Shown here one piece after another: positions 7,552 through 16,204 of a DNA stretch of 64,000 nucleotides. The stretch comes from Paenibacillus dendritiformis (GTDB lineage: Bacteria > Bacillota > Bacilli > Paenibacillales > Paenibacillaceae): contig NZ_AP025344.1 in assembly GCF_021654795.1 (NCBI RefSeq), positions 1,543,501-1,607,500 on the forward strand, written 5' to 3'. A program made the position numbers and the translations under genes. Each line of letters begins with the position of its first letter. Position 1 is the stretch's first letter. The notes below the pieces were generated by a model. The model had not been told where the DNA came from and did no database searches. It saw only the letters and a list, made by a program, of their open reading frames with translations.

Positions 7552-8460
7552 GTGAAAATCGATGTCTTGGTCGTTCGTTATCTGCAGCATCTTTCAATAG
7601 AAGAAAAATCCGAAAATACCGTTAAGGGTTATGGTATGTGCTATAGACGATTTATTCAATGGTTGAATTCTTCTTGGGGTGAAGTCACTGAAATTGAAGA
7701 TGTCTCACAAACCATAATTCGGGACTTCAAGTCCTTCCTTGAATCCAGGATCGACCTAAGATCGGGAAAGCACTTATCTCCTATAACAATTAACCATTAC
7801 TTGACTGCGCTCAAGTCGCTATTTCTATTTGCAAAGATTGAGGGTATTAAGTTTAGATCAGAACCGATCAGTGCGATTAAATTGATTCCGATTGCGCGGC
7901 AGAATGAGACACGCTGGCTCCGACCGGAAGAAGTAAAACGAATATTCCACGCCATAGAAAGGTTGGAGCGTACCAGTGATAAAAGAAAGGCTCTATATAA
8001 AGCGGTTGTTGCAATCTTAGTCAATTGCGGGTTGCGGGTCGAGGAGGTTTCCGACTTGTTGATAACCGATGTTATTCTCCAATCTGGCTTAATCATCGTA
8101 AGAAGCGGTAAAGGCGGGAAATATCGGCAAGTTCCGTTTCATCATAAGACAAGTGAGAACATTAAGCAGTGGCTATCGTTCCATGACGGCAGGTCGGGGT
8201 ATTTGTTTTATTCTCAACGGAGCGCTCATATGTCGACTAGAGCTATCCAGCACATGATCGAAAAGTTATCCGAGTTAACACAGATTGAATTTACAGTTCA
8301 TCAGCTTCGACATACTTTTGGTAAACGAATTACAGAAATAAGAGGGATTGAGTATGCGGCATCTTTGATGGGACATACCGACATCAAGACGACAAGAAGA
8401 TATGTAGAACCTTCAATACAAGAATTACGAAGCGTTGTTGAAGAGATTGAGGAAGGATAG
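7552..8460 (+). CDS. Tyrosine recombinase (XerC/D-type integrase)
   Basis: A 302-residue recombinase with an N-terminal SAM-like core-binding domain (to about residue 105) and a C-terminal catalytic domain. The residues of the active site are visible: Arg162 (CGLRVEEV), Lys in the GKGGKYRQVP beta-hairpin, His250 and Arg253 (HQLRHTF), His275 (LMGHTDIKTT) and Tyr284. Nothing suggests inactivation. The start is GTG 7552, with CAAGGGGG upstream. The element already has a serine recombinase at its boundary, so this enzyme may resolve multimers, drive internal rearrangement or be a relic of a nested element. The loxP-like site directly upstream is its likely target. Confidence 0.9.
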   Translation: MKIDVLVVRYLQHLSIEEKSENTVKGYGMCYRRFIQWLNSSWGEVTEIEDVSQTIIRDFKSFLESRIDLRSGKHLSPITINHYLTALKSLFLFAKIEGIKFRSEPISAIKLIPIARQNETRWLRPEEVKRIFHAIERLERTSDKRKALYKAVVAILVNCGLRVEEVSDLLITDVILQSGLIIVRSGKGGKYRQVPFHHKTSENIKQWLSFHDGRSGYLFYSQRSAHMSTRAIQHMIEKLSELTQIEFTVHQLRHTFGKRITEIRGIEYAASLMGHTDIKTTRRYVEPSIQELRSVVEEIEEG

Positions 8461-8481
8461 CTAGATTAAGGGGGTAAGGCA

Positions 8482-9912
8482 ATGTATCGTTTTAGGGAAC
8501 TTGAAAAGTTCATCAATAAAGGCGTAGCGACTATCGAGAGGAAAAGGCTCTCCCCCAATGAGCCTAAGCCGATCATCCATGAATGGTCACCGAACAATTT
8601 CCGTCGTCTTATCATTGGGTTCGATTGGGCAGTTTTTCAGCATTTTGTAACAAGCCAGCGTTCGCGTACTCTAATTGAACGTGTTGATTTAAGAACAGTA
8701 TGTAAGAAGGACATGGAATTATTAGCTTCGGAACCACAGAAATATAAGTCGATCCTTTCTTCGATTATCTCGGGGCGTGTTCTATCTTCGCTTGAGGAAA
8801 TCGTGTTTTGTACTGAAGGTTATCCCGAGAGGATGCTCTCCTACGACACTTTCCTCAAAGATCTGGTCGATGGAAATACGAGTTACGATACTCGCTTTCC
8901 TAGACTACGACATATTTCTTACTGTCCATGCAAGGTGGAAAACCTGTGGCATCTTTTTGAAAGGACAAAAAAGCCAACTGAATTATTACTGGGCGCAATT
9001 AAGGAAGAAGGTATCCAGATTAAACATTTCATCGAACCGCATATAGATGATTGGTGGTCGGGGACTTCGCTTCGACCACAATTCTACAGTATGGATTCAG
9101 GTGTCCTCCAGCAGTATTTCGAAAAGTTGAAAAATGAAATAGTAGCTGTAAAGCGTGCTGAGCGACTTCAGCAGATTGATGCCCAAAACGATTTTGCCGC
9201 AATTGAGAAGTATATGCCAGCTAGCAATTCGGTTATCAAATGGGAATTCGACTTAATCGACAAAGGGCAACAAATATTTATGGGGGCTTCAATCGTCAGT
9301 AAGGCTGAGTGGGCGCAATATCTGTCGTTTGAGAATTTCTGTCGGGGTATTCGTCTTCTGCTAAATATGAGTCCAGAATTTATCAAAGTAGTGCGGCGGA
9401 TTGATTTTGAATGCATCATTAAAGTAATGAGGGATAACGGTGTTGATGAAGGTAATGTTCAAAACGTAGAGAGGTTTCGCGAGATAGTGTTCAAACACAT
9501 ATTGAAATCCGAGGATGAATATAGGCTGGAGGTAAATAAGGAAAGCATCCCTAAGAGCCTGATGATACTACAAAAATTAATAGGGATTACATTCTGTCGA
9601 GTTGTTGACATCATCTACCTTTCCTTCATTAAATACCTGACCCAAAATTCTGTCGAGTATGCTCAATTCCATTTCGAGGGGTTGAAGGAGCATATTTCTG
9701 ATGTGACATACACGCGCCCAATGATCGAATGCTGGAACGATCATCTTGAAGCTGGAATAGGTAAGAAGACTATGGACACCATTGGAGCAAATGAAGTGTT
9801 GGTCGAGCAGCTCGACGTTCGCGCTAAGTATAATGAAGCAACCAAGATGTTAGATGGCTTATCAGTGGCAGGGGATGTGATCAAGGATGGATTTATTGGG
9901 ACAACTCCATAA
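8482..9912 (+). CDS. Unknown 476-aa protein next to the tyrosine recombinase
   Basis: I recognise no family. The gene starts 21 bases after the recombinase with an AAGGGGGTAAGGC ribosome site and is probably in the same operon. The protein is mixed alpha/beta to helical, without signal peptide or transmembrane segment. A tryptophan-rich patch (DDWWSG) lies near residue 190. The position suggests a helper of recombination, a replication factor or nested-element cargo; none is supported by a motif. The next gene overlaps its 3' end. Confidence 0.6.
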   Translation: MYRFRELEKFINKGVATIERKRLSPNEPKPIIHEWSPNNFRRLIIGFDWAVFQHFVTSQRSRTLIERVDLRTVCKKDMELLASEPQKYKSILSSIISGRVLSSLEEIVFCTEGYPERMLSYDTFLKDLVDGNTSYDTRFPRLRHISYCPCKVENLWHLFERTKKPTELLLGAIKEEGIQIKHFIEPHIDDWWSGTSLRPQFYSMDSGVLQQYFEKLKNEIVAVKRAERLQQIDAQNDFAAIEKYMPASNSVIKWEFDLIDKGQQIFMGASIVSKAEWAQYLSFENFCRGIRLLLNMSPEFIKVVRRIDFECIIKVMRDNGVDEGNVQNVERFREIVFKHILKSEDEYRLEVNKESIPKSLMILQKLIGITFCRVVDIIYLSFIKYLTQNSVEYAQFHFEGLKEHISDVTYTRPMIECWNDHLEAGIGKKTMDTIGANEVLVEQLDVRAKYNEATKMLDGLSVAGDVIKDGFIGTTP

Positions 9913-10213
9913 AAGCAATGAAGTAATCGCCGCGGCGGTCTATATATCGGTAGTAAACACGGATCGAGAGGAAGCCGAACGAGTTATCACCGCCCAGCTC
10001 CACCAAATTCATTCTTTCGCTAATCAGCACAGTATCGTCATTATTGATTCCTACATTGAAAGATATGGCAGCGAAGCTGAACGGAACCGGCTTCGTGAAG
10101 ATGCAAGAACTGGTCGGTACCGAGTACTTCTTCATTGTGGGGATATTGATTCGGATAGTTTTTATGAATTTGGGGTTGTTGATATCAACGTTCTGCAGTA
10201 CGAAGGAAAATGA
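9887..10213 (+). CDS. Degenerate serine-recombinase N-domain-like small protein
   Basis: The order AAVYISVVNTD, a helix with AQLHQIHSFANQHSI, then DSYIERYGSEAERNRLREDARTGRYRVLL follows the fold of a resolvase N-terminal domain. The catalytic block, usually Tyr-x-Arg-x-Ser, reads YISVV, so the Arg and Ser pattern is lost and the usual Gly-x-Ser-Gly turn is altered. At 108 residues it has no DNA-binding part. I infer an inactive recombinase-like protein, perhaps a dimerisation partner or modulator. The start ATG 9887 overlaps the upstream gene and its ribosome site is close; TTG 9896 is an alternative. Confidence 0.5.
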   Translation: MDLLGQLHKSNEVIAAAVYISVVNTDREEAERVITAQLHQIHSFANQHSIVIIDSYIERYGSEAERNRLREDARTGRYRVLLHCGDIDSDSFYEFGVVDINVLQYEGK

Positions 10214-10238
10214 AACCGTAATAAGGGAGAAGGTTACT

Positions 10239-10559
10239 ATGGTTGAACGAAGTGTAAAGGAGTTCAAAGATGAGTGCATGAGCGTAATTTCTAAGCTGGA
10301 GTCATTGCTTGAAATTGGAATTAGTAATGATGAAATCAAGCCATATGATATTTCTGCATTAAAGGAAAGAGTCTTATCAATCAAAACGGATAATGACATA
10401 AAAAGGTTTATGGATGGATGGGACTTTATAAGGTTACAGAATCTCATGCGACTATGCGGTAAGGTGTGTTGTAAACATGTAGTTGAGCCGAATACGATAA
10501 TGCAAATCTTTACTTGTAATGGTTGCCCGATTTTCTCGTTTGAGAAGAAATATCTATAG
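10239..10559 (+). CDS. Small cysteine-rich protein of unknown function
   Basis: A 106-residue protein starting at ATG 10239 behind AAGGGAGAAGG; longer in-frame starts upstream overlap the preceding gene and lack ribosome sites. The N-terminal part is helical and charged. The C-terminal part has five cysteines (LCGKVCCKH and FTCNGC) spaced like a possible zinc-binding knuckle. No family recognised. It sits in a run of closely spaced genes from 7552 to 11052, suggesting one transcript. Confidence 0.5.
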   Translation: MVERSVKEFKDECMSVISKLESLLEIGISNDEIKPYDISALKERVLSIKTDNDIKRFMDGWDFIRLQNLMRLCGKVCCKHVVEPNTIMQIFTCNGCPIFSFEKKYL

Positions 10560-10575
10560 GAAGGGGTTCTCGGAA

Positions 10576-11052
10576 ATGATAGGAAGACCCGATGGTTTAC
10601 TCATTGCTCTATTTATTGATAAGCAACAAAGATGTCATTCTGGAACGTTTGTTGGTAACTACAGTGAGTTCCGCCCCGATGTGAATCTATTGAACAATCA
10701 GGAAAAGTTCCAAAAATTCTATGAGGACAGCAGGTATCTTTGTATCATGCTTCATAATTGTGTGAGTACAAAAAAGGACTTTAAGGAAGTTCTTGATTTG
10801 ACTAAAGAGAATGTAAAGATCAACTGGATAATGATCTTTGACGTATTGGATGAAATTCTAAAGTACTATACTGCGGTGTCTCCATTAGGACAACCCTTAG
10901 TTCCAACTATTCCTTCAGTTAAACAGGACGCTATTAAAATTCGACATTACCTAAGAAAACGACAGGGAGAATTCGCTTTAGAGAGTCTATCGACTTTGAA
11001 CATTCCAGTGCCAATGGAGCTTGGACTGCAATTGAGAAGAGCGATCAGCTAG
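10576..11052 (+). CDS. Unknown 158-aa protein, last gene of the recombinase cluster
   Basis: ATG 10576 is preferred because GGAAGGGG precedes it; an upstream in-frame start overlaps the previous gene. The protein is soluble, with a helical middle (KENVKINWIMIFDVLDEILKYY-like stretch) and no recognised motif. It follows the cysteine-rich protein by 16 bases and is therefore probably co-transcribed. Function unknown. Confidence 0.5.
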   Translation: MIGRPDGLLIALFIDKQQRCHSGTFVGNYSEFRPDVNLLNNQEKFQKFYEDSRYLCIMLHNCVSTKKDFKEVLDLTKENVKINWIMIFDVLDEILKYYTAVSPLGQPLVPTIPSVKQDAIKIRHYLRKRQGEFALESLSTLNIPVPMELGLQLRRAIS

Positions 11053-11263
11053 GTTTAGTATCATGTGTTGTTTGCGAGACGAAATTAGGAGTTTTTGATG
11101 AAAATCGAACCTATCAGTAACCAGGCGATTCTATAATGGACTTTTAATACCTCAGTAGCAAAAATTTCTGCCTTATTGATGAGTAACGAAGCAGTTTAAG
11201 AAATAGTTCATCGCTAATTGGAGAATTTTTAAATGATTCTACAGTTGAAAAGAATTTTAGCAT

Positions 11264-11437
11264 ATGATGGCAGAAACAAAACATATAAACAAGACAACGA
11301 CTGTAAAGAATCAAACAAAGATCAAGCAGAGAAAGAACAGCAATCCAGAACAGGTAAGATCCGAGGATAATCTATACGACTTCTCCGATCTCCCTCCATC
11401 CCACCATCCTCGACTAGATAGACGGACTCAACGGTAA
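11264..11437 (+). CDS. Possible 57-aa small protein
   Basis: An open frame from tandem ATG codons at 11264 and 11267 to TAA 11435-11437. The product is basic and polar in its first half (Lys, Asn, Thr, Gln) and ends with a Pro/His/Arg-rich tail. The stop codon directly touches a strong terminator, which is the main support. The ribosome site is poor (GAAAAGAA). No family recognised; it may be chance. Confidence 0.3.
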   Translation: MMAETKHINKTTTVKNQTKIKQRKNSNPEQVRSEDNLYDFSDLPPSHHPRLDRRTQR

Positions 11438-11471
11438 TCACACTTCACCGAGGTGTGATTTTTTTTTTTTG
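11436..11471 (+). terminator. Strong terminator before the WG-repeat gene
   Basis: AATCACAC pairs with GTGTGATT and is followed by a run of eleven or more T. Confidence 0.9.
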
Positions 11472-11493
11472 CATACTGCTTCTTTGATTGGGT

Positions 11494-11529
11494 GAGTTGA
11501 AAACAACTTACGGAGTTGGCTCAAGAGTC
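11494..11529 (+). promoter_or_regulatory. Shared upstream box GAGTTGA-N21-CAAGAGTC (copy 1)
   Basis: GAGTTGA and CAAGAGTC are separated by exactly 21 bases, with AACTTACG in between at the same offset as the copy at 37534. It ends about 56 bases before the start of the WG-repeat gene. The same layout precedes the helicase (35340). CAAGAGTC alone also occurs near 12573 before the next gene. Confidence 0.5.
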
Positions 11530-11585
11530 GTAGACATAAGAGTAGAAACAAATTTTAATGACAAATATCAAGGAGGAAGAATGGC

Positions 11586-12515
11586 ATGGAAAAACGAGAG
11601 TCCAAGTTCGGAGAAGTAGTTGATCGCATCGGTGGATTGGGAATCGTTGTAAACAACGATAATGACGAAGGGCTGGCTTGCAATGGTCTGTATGGCTTAG
11701 TGGATAAGGAAGACAATTTAATAATACCTTGCGAGTATCTCAATTTGGAAATGGTTGATCACGGTTTGATTAGGGTCGAGAATCAGAACGGTGTCTACGC
11801 ATATTTAGATCAACAAGGGAAAGAAGTAGTTCCTTTCTCGAGGGGATACAATCTTGTGGGATCATTCTCTGATGGGAGAGCTATCGTTGGTAAGTACACT
11901 CAACCCGTGGTGGACTATCTAGACACGTATCATGAAAATGAGGAAGAAGATGATCCAATTGATTTCCTTGACGACCCTTTCAACGGTTCTGAGCGTTCTA
12001 TCTTACATTATAACCCTTATTGTCCTAAGCTCTTGGGTTACATCGACCAGTATGGTAATGAAGCGATCCCATTACAGTATCAAGAAGCCAATTATTTCTC
12101 CGAGGGGTTAGCCGCAGTTAAAGGTTGCAATGATAGGTGGGGGTTCATTGATACCACTGGTCGGACGGTAATACCTTTCGAGTTCGATGAAGTGTTTGAA
12201 TCTTATATTCCCGGTTATGAAGGTTTTATTGAAGGGACGGTAGTAGTCAAGAAGGAGGGCAAGTGGGGGACGATCAATCAAGACGGTACTACGGTAATTC
12301 CATTCGAATTCGATGAAGTCCTCGAGTTTTATGTTGAAGGTGCAATTGTTTTTAAGAAAGATGACAGTTGGGGTGCAGTCACCCAAAGTGGCGAGATTAT
12401 TGTTCCATTCCACAGTACTAAACTGGGGAGAGTTGTAGATTTGATCAAAGAAATGATGTCGGTGAGGGAAAATACCGACCTCTTAGTATCTCCTAAGAAG
12501 CAACAAGTCAGGTAA
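11586..12515 (+). CDS. WG-repeat protein
   Basis: A 309-residue protein with repeated WG-type units in which an aromatic-Gly pair is followed by Asp/Gly and a VIPF strand: RWGFIDTTGRTVIPFEF near residue 185, KWGTINQDGTTVIPFEF near 225 and SWGAVTQSGEIIVPF near 263, with earlier looser copies. The two middle units are nearly identical, so recent internal duplication is likely. WG repeats form beta-rich interaction surfaces. No signal peptide is present. ATG 11586 follows AGGAGG. The gene has the regulatory box shared with the helicase and recombinase genes, which links it to element biology rather than random cargo. Confidence 0.8.
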   Translation: MEKRESKFGEVVDRIGGLGIVVNNDNDEGLACNGLYGLVDKEDNLIIPCEYLNLEMVDHGLIRVENQNGVYAYLDQQGKEVVPFSRGYNLVGSFSDGRAIVGKYTQPVVDYLDTYHENEEEDDPIDFLDDPFNGSERSILHYNPYCPKLLGYIDQYGNEAIPLQYQEANYFSEGLAAVKGCNDRWGFIDTTGRTVIPFEFDEVFESYIPGYEGFIEGTVVVKKEGKWGTINQDGTTVIPFEFDEVLEFYVEGAIVFKKDDSWGAVTQSGEIIVPFHSTKLGRVVDLIKEMMSVRENTDLLVSPKKQQVR

Positions 12516-12526
12516 AACCCTCAATG

Positions 12527-12562
12527 GAGATGGTGTTCAAGAGCATCATCTCATTTTATTTC
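12527..12562 (+). terminator. Terminator after the WG-repeat gene
   Basis: GAGATGGTG pairs with CATCATCTC (one mismatch) and is followed by ATTTTATTTC. Confidence 0.6.
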
Positions 12563-12626
12563 TTCATATTTTTCAAGAGTCCGAGGCTAGAGAGTGTACG
12601 CAAATAATAACTAGGAGGCAAATAGT

Positions 12627-13334
12627 ATGGAAAAGAAATTGGTTAAGCTTGAGGGCTACAGCAGCGCGGCGAAATCTGGCATTGGCGAGTACAGGGATAA
12701 CAAGGGCAGGGGACTAACTGGCTTTTACAGAAACGAGAATGAGAACTCATTTGAGGTTATGGAATTAAACAGGGGTCATCGAGTTGTAAGCTATAAATTC
12801 CCAAAGATCGAAATTCCGTTCAAGTCAAAAATGCATAGTTGGCGCAACTTAGCATTCAGTTGTGATTGGTACTACAAAGATGAGCAGGTTAGAATCGACA
12901 AACTTAAAGAAGCTGTGGAAGATAGACAAAAACCATTTGGATATGTAGCACTAACAGATGATGCTATGTTCTGGTTCGAAGGAATGGCTTTAGAATATGC
13001 AATGACGCAACAAATCAGGTATGGAGTTTCATTTGGATTCGTTGGTAATCACACTTTTGGGCAGCACTTCGATTTAGAAGCCTTTATCAGATCATATGAG
13101 TTGTTGGAAGAAGCTCACTACGGAGAACGAAAAGGTTTCATCATGAATGAGTTTGTCCAAAGCAAAATCCGGGCACTAAGTGAGCAAAAGATTCTCGACT
13201 GCCTTCAGGGGTATTTAAGCGGGAAAACAAATAGCGATTACGACCTGATCCTTTTGGGCTTACTGTTCGGTCACCCTATCGAATCGACATTTGCAAGCCT
13301 TGTCGGAAGCATGGTATACAACAACAAGTCCTAA
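12627..13334 (+). CDS. Unknown 235-aa protein
   Basis: A soluble protein with a good ribosome site (CTAGGAGGC) before ATG 12627. It is rich in aromatic residues (for example DDAMFWFEGMALEYAM near residue 110) and has no signal peptide or recognised motif. A CAAGAGTC box lies about 45 bases upstream of the start, the half of the shared regulatory element also present before the WG-repeat, helicase and recombinase genes. It may therefore be expressed with the element core functions. Function unknown. Confidence 0.6.
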   Translation: MEKKLVKLEGYSSAAKSGIGEYRDNKGRGLTGFYRNENENSFEVMELNRGHRVVSYKFPKIEIPFKSKMHSWRNLAFSCDWYYKDEQVRIDKLKEAVEDRQKPFGYVALTDDAMFWFEGMALEYAMTQQIRYGVSFGFVGNHTFGQHFDLEAFIRSYELLEEAHYGERKGFIMNEFVQSKIRALSEQKILDCLQGYLSGKTNSDYDLILLGLLFGHPIESTFASLVGSMVYNNKS

Positions 13335-13423
13335 TCCCATCTCAGGGGTATCCTCTTTCGATGCCCCTAAAGAACAGCCCAAAACATTCGATCATACAAT
13401 CCTAAACAAATGGAGGAATTAAT

Positions 13424-13828
13424 ATGAATAACTACATCTATGCTAGAAGTGCAAAGCAGTCTCCCGAAGCAATCAATGCCCAGGTCAAAGAGTGCATGAA
13501 GTATGCCAATGAAAAAGGGATTCTCATTGATGAAGTATTCATCGATGATGGATATAGCGGCTTAAGCAAAAATCGACCGGGCTACAATAAGCTCCTAAAC
13601 ACCGCCAAGAAAGGAGATACAGTAATTGTTTCTACAGTGTATAAATTGTCTCGCGACAATTTTACACTTCATCTACTTATAGGAGCGATGCAGTACAACT
13701 TCGTATTTTTAGATCACTTGGACTTTTCAATAGATGATGATTCTAAAGTGTTCGAATTATATTATAGCTTCTGGTGGCAAGAGTGGTTAAAGCGAAAGGG
13801 AAGTCGGGGTAAGGGGATCTCAAAATGA
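13424..13828 (+). CDS. Stand-alone serine-recombinase N-terminal domain
   Basis: The first 90 residues match a resolvase catalytic domain: YIYARSAKQSPEAINAQ, then VFIDDGYSGLSKNRPGYNKLL, then a strand and YKLSRD. The rest, where a large serine recombinase would carry its recombinase and zinc-ribbon domains, is only about 40 residues. The nucleophile region reads ARSAKQ, so the serine is shifted by one position relative to the usual Arg-x-Ser and activity is doubtful. ATG 13424 follows TGGAGGA and a terminator follows. It may be a truncated recombinase or a regulator that pairs with the full-length enzyme at 38010. Confidence 0.7.
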   Translation: MNNYIYARSAKQSPEAINAQVKECMKYANEKGILIDEVFIDDGYSGLSKNRPGYNKLLNTAKKGDTVIVSTVYKLSRDNFTLHLLIGAMQYNFVFLDHLDFSIDDDSKVFELYYSFWWQEWLKRKGSRGKGISK

Positions 13829-13838
13829 TATAAGACTG

Positions 13839-13872
13839 ACAAGCCGCCAACTAATGTGGCGGCTTGTTTACG
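13839..13872 (+). terminator. Terminator after the short resolvase-like gene
   Basis: ACAAGCCGCCA pairs with TGGCGGCTTGT, followed by TTA. The same GCCGCCA/TGGCGGC stem is used at 28162. Confidence 0.8.
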
Positions 13873-14069
13873 TCTTTGACGCCCCTAGCTCTTGGTGATC
13901 CATCTTAACACGTCCATAAAGGGAAGGGTTTATTAGATAATTTGTCGAAATATTACAGCGAATGGGGTAAAAGAACCGGCATCATGGGACAGCCGTAGAG
14001 AAAGATCGTGAGAATAGGTCATGCTGAATAGATTCTCAAGAGATTGTGGATTAGGAGTGCTGCTCAATA

Positions 14070-14747
14070 ATGTTATTTACACCAGACTATATTGAAAATT
14101 TGCTAAGAAGTTTAAACCAAACATGGTTCCAAAATGAATTGGCTATCCTTTACAGCAACTCCCGAACCGAAATGAACATCAGAGACAAGTTCAATCTGCT
14201 TTTCGCAAATGTCCTTAAAGACGATAACGATTACTTTATCCAGCGTGAGTGGGAGAAGCGGCGTGATTTGGCAATAATTCGATACCGTAACAAACAGACA
14301 AATCCTGTAGCATTATTTGAATTCAAGGCGCGACATGCATGGTTCATTGCTAGTACTGAACGAGGGAAAAAGAATGGTGAAAGTGGTTATGAAAAGGTGT
14401 TTTATGGGGACTCAGGAGTAAGAAATGGTGTACTACAGGATATCAATAAACAGGCTATATATTCAGAGAAGATCCCCTGTTACAATATTTTGATTGGTGT
14501 AAATCCTTTGAGCAGAATCCCTAATAAGTACAGTGTTTTCAGTAAGGATTGCAAGGAGATCAAGCGTATTAATTAATCTTTTAATAAATTCGGTAGCGCA
14601 GCGAGGATTAAGGAATTGTGTAACTCTAATGTTAAGAGCTTTTGCGAAAAGCAAGATCACAGTTTCTTCGCATTGGAATACAACATTGGTGAGGCGCTCG
14701 ATATCGAGTGGGAAATGCTCTTATGGGGTATCTATAGGAATCCTTGA
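14070..14747 (+). pseudogene. PD-(D/E)XK-type nuclease gene interrupted by an in-frame stop
   Basis: The first 168 codons have a nuclease-like core: RRDLAII with Asp66, then LFEFKA with Glu84-x-Lys86, the D...ExK pattern of PD-(D/E)XK enzymes. TAA at 14574-14576 stops this frame, but the same frame then stays open for 56 more codons to TGA 14745-14747, with plausible protein sequence (SFFALEYNIGEALDIEWEML). A single point change would restore a 225-residue protein. I therefore read it as a recent nonsense mutation, with stop readthrough as a less likely option. It lies 28 bases before an AbiJ-NTD3-like gene and is probably part of that unit. Confidence 0.7.
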
Positions 14748-14775
14748 TCGTTTTTATTTGAAAAGGGGGTATTCG

Positions 14776-16134
14776 ATGGCGAGTATTAACGAACTCATTG
14801 ATGCCATAGTTCAGGTACTACTTGAGGAAAAGGCATACGACATACCGACTGTTTGCAATAAGTATGGATTGGAAAGCGGAGATGAGTCTGAGGCATTTAG
14901 CAGTAGAAGGGTTTACGTCCAAAAAAGGCTCAAAGGTAAGGATCAATTATTCCTCTTGGACTTAGCTAAGCGAATTATAAATGACTACGGCTCAAAGGCA
15001 AACTCATTATCAAAGTTGGTTCTTCGACTTAATCCTACGGGACTTTATACAATCAGTGAGATCACAAGGCGAAATATCATGGATGAACTACATGCCAGAA
15101 ACAATATCCCAGGTAAATACGAATTGGTCGACTTCTTGAATCGGATATGGGATTTGGACAGCATGCCTTCAACTGATTCCCGCTTTAAGACCGCTTCAGG
15201 TGATATATGGCAACATATGATCAACAATTCAGACTGGGATGAAGTCTACTTATATGAGAAGTACTTAGAACTAATGATAGCGCCTGATGAAATGTTTATT
15301 AAATTCTTGGAACAGGTCGTCCATCCATTGGTTCGACAGCAGGACGAGCAGGACGAATATATTGAATTCATCAATAAGCATTTAGGAAATGACGGATATA
15401 AGTTTAATCTGGCGGACAATATTTCAGGGTTTCCAGTCTACCGTATCGATAAAGTGCTTGATGGGGTAAAAGGCAATGTGAAAAATCTGATCTTCGCCGC
15501 GGTGGGTCAGAAGCCTGAAATTGTAATTAGTGACTCGATCAATAACGACATTAGAATTGTAAAGCATGAAGAGAACTGTTTAGTTTACGACCGTACTATT
15601 CCGAATACAGGTCTGTATTGGGCTGACCTAGTATCGTGGTGGGCTGATAGGAATGGGGTATCAGAGCCAAATTTAGAGACGGAAAAACAGCTCTATGTGC
15701 GTTTATTTCAAACATTAGCTTCTCCACCAGAGAAGCTGCTATTTAAGAGTTACTTTAAATGTTTTAAGGATTTGTTCGATAAGAACTTTCCTGCACTAAT
15801 ACCTCAAGTCTATTTACATTATGATCCCTACACGATAAAACAGCGAGCAGGAAAAGCGTATTTACCAAGACAGCGTATGGACTTTCTCCTACTGTTTTCA
15901 AACAAGCAGCGTATCGTCCTTGAAGTAGATGGAAAGCAACATTATTCTGATGAAGATATATCTAGTCCCAAAAAGTACGCCGAGATGGTTCAAGCCGACA
16001 GAGAATTAAAACTCAACGGGTATGAGGTCTATCGATTCGGCGGGTATGAATTGATGGACGAGGAAGCGGGAGTAAAGATCGTTAAAGAGTTCTTCGAAGG
16101 ACTGTTCAAAAAGCATGGGGTTAAGCCTTCGTAA
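14776..16134 (+). CDS. AbiJ-NTD3-like protein with C-terminal DUF559-like nuclease domain
   Basis: A 452-residue protein with ATG 14776 after AAAAGGGGGT. The segment ITRRNIMDEL...VDFLNRIWDLDSMPSTDSRFK...GDIWQH (about residues 96-147) fits what I know of the AbiJ N-terminal domain 3 family, found on abortive-infection proteins. The C-terminus (about residues 360-440) has RMDFLLLF followed by VLEVDGKQHYSD and a tail ending YEVYRFGGYEL, the pattern of a DUF559/Vsr-like PD-(D/E)XK nuclease. A phage-sensing region joined to a DNA-cutting domain is the likely design, which is inference. It is followed 70 bases later by a HEPN-motif gene. Confidence 0.75.
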   Translation: MASINELIDAIVQVLLEEKAYDIPTVCNKYGLESGDESEAFSSRRVYVQKRLKGKDQLFLLDLAKRIINDYGSKANSLSKLVLRLNPTGLYTISEITRRNIMDELHARNNIPGKYELVDFLNRIWDLDSMPSTDSRFKTASGDIWQHMINNSDWDEVYLYEKYLELMIAPDEMFIKFLEQVVHPLVRQQDEQDEYIEFINKHLGNDGYKFNLADNISGFPVYRIDKVLDGVKGNVKNLIFAAVGQKPEIVISDSINNDIRIVKHEENCLVYDRTIPNTGLYWADLVSWWADRNGVSEPNLETEKQLYVRLFQTLASPPEKLLFKSYFKCFKDLFDKNFPALIPQVYLHYDPYTIKQRAGKAYLPRQRMDFLLLFSNKQRIVLEVDGKQHYSDEDISSPKKYAEMVQADRELKLNGYEVYRFGGYELMDEEAGVKIVKEFFEGLFKKHGVKPS

Positions 16135-16204
16135 CTTACGATAGAGGAAAATAATCCAGATGCCTAATTGCGAACGATTAATAAATTGAAGGGGTTGCGG
16201 TAAA

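Larger units (their letters stand above)
11053..11493. other. Mostly non-coding interval with one possible small gene and a terminator
   Basis: AT-rich sequence without long reading frames. It contains the candidate 57-residue gene at 11264 and the terminator at 11436. No other structure is evident in 11053-11263. Confidence 0.4.

Noticed and set aside
10044..10238. N-terminal extension with a hydrophobic helix for the gene at 10239
   Set aside because: It is the shadow of the resolvase-like gene in another frame; AAGGGAGAAGG supports the start at 10239.
13424..13828. Frameshifted full-length serine recombinase at this locus
   Set aside because: No recombinase or zinc-ribbon domain sequence was found downstream in any frame; a terminator follows at 13839.
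14533..14775. N-terminal extension of the AbiJ-NTD3-like protein
   Set aside because: It overlaps the other frame that continues the broken nuclease gene, and a strong ribosome site stands before ATG 14776.
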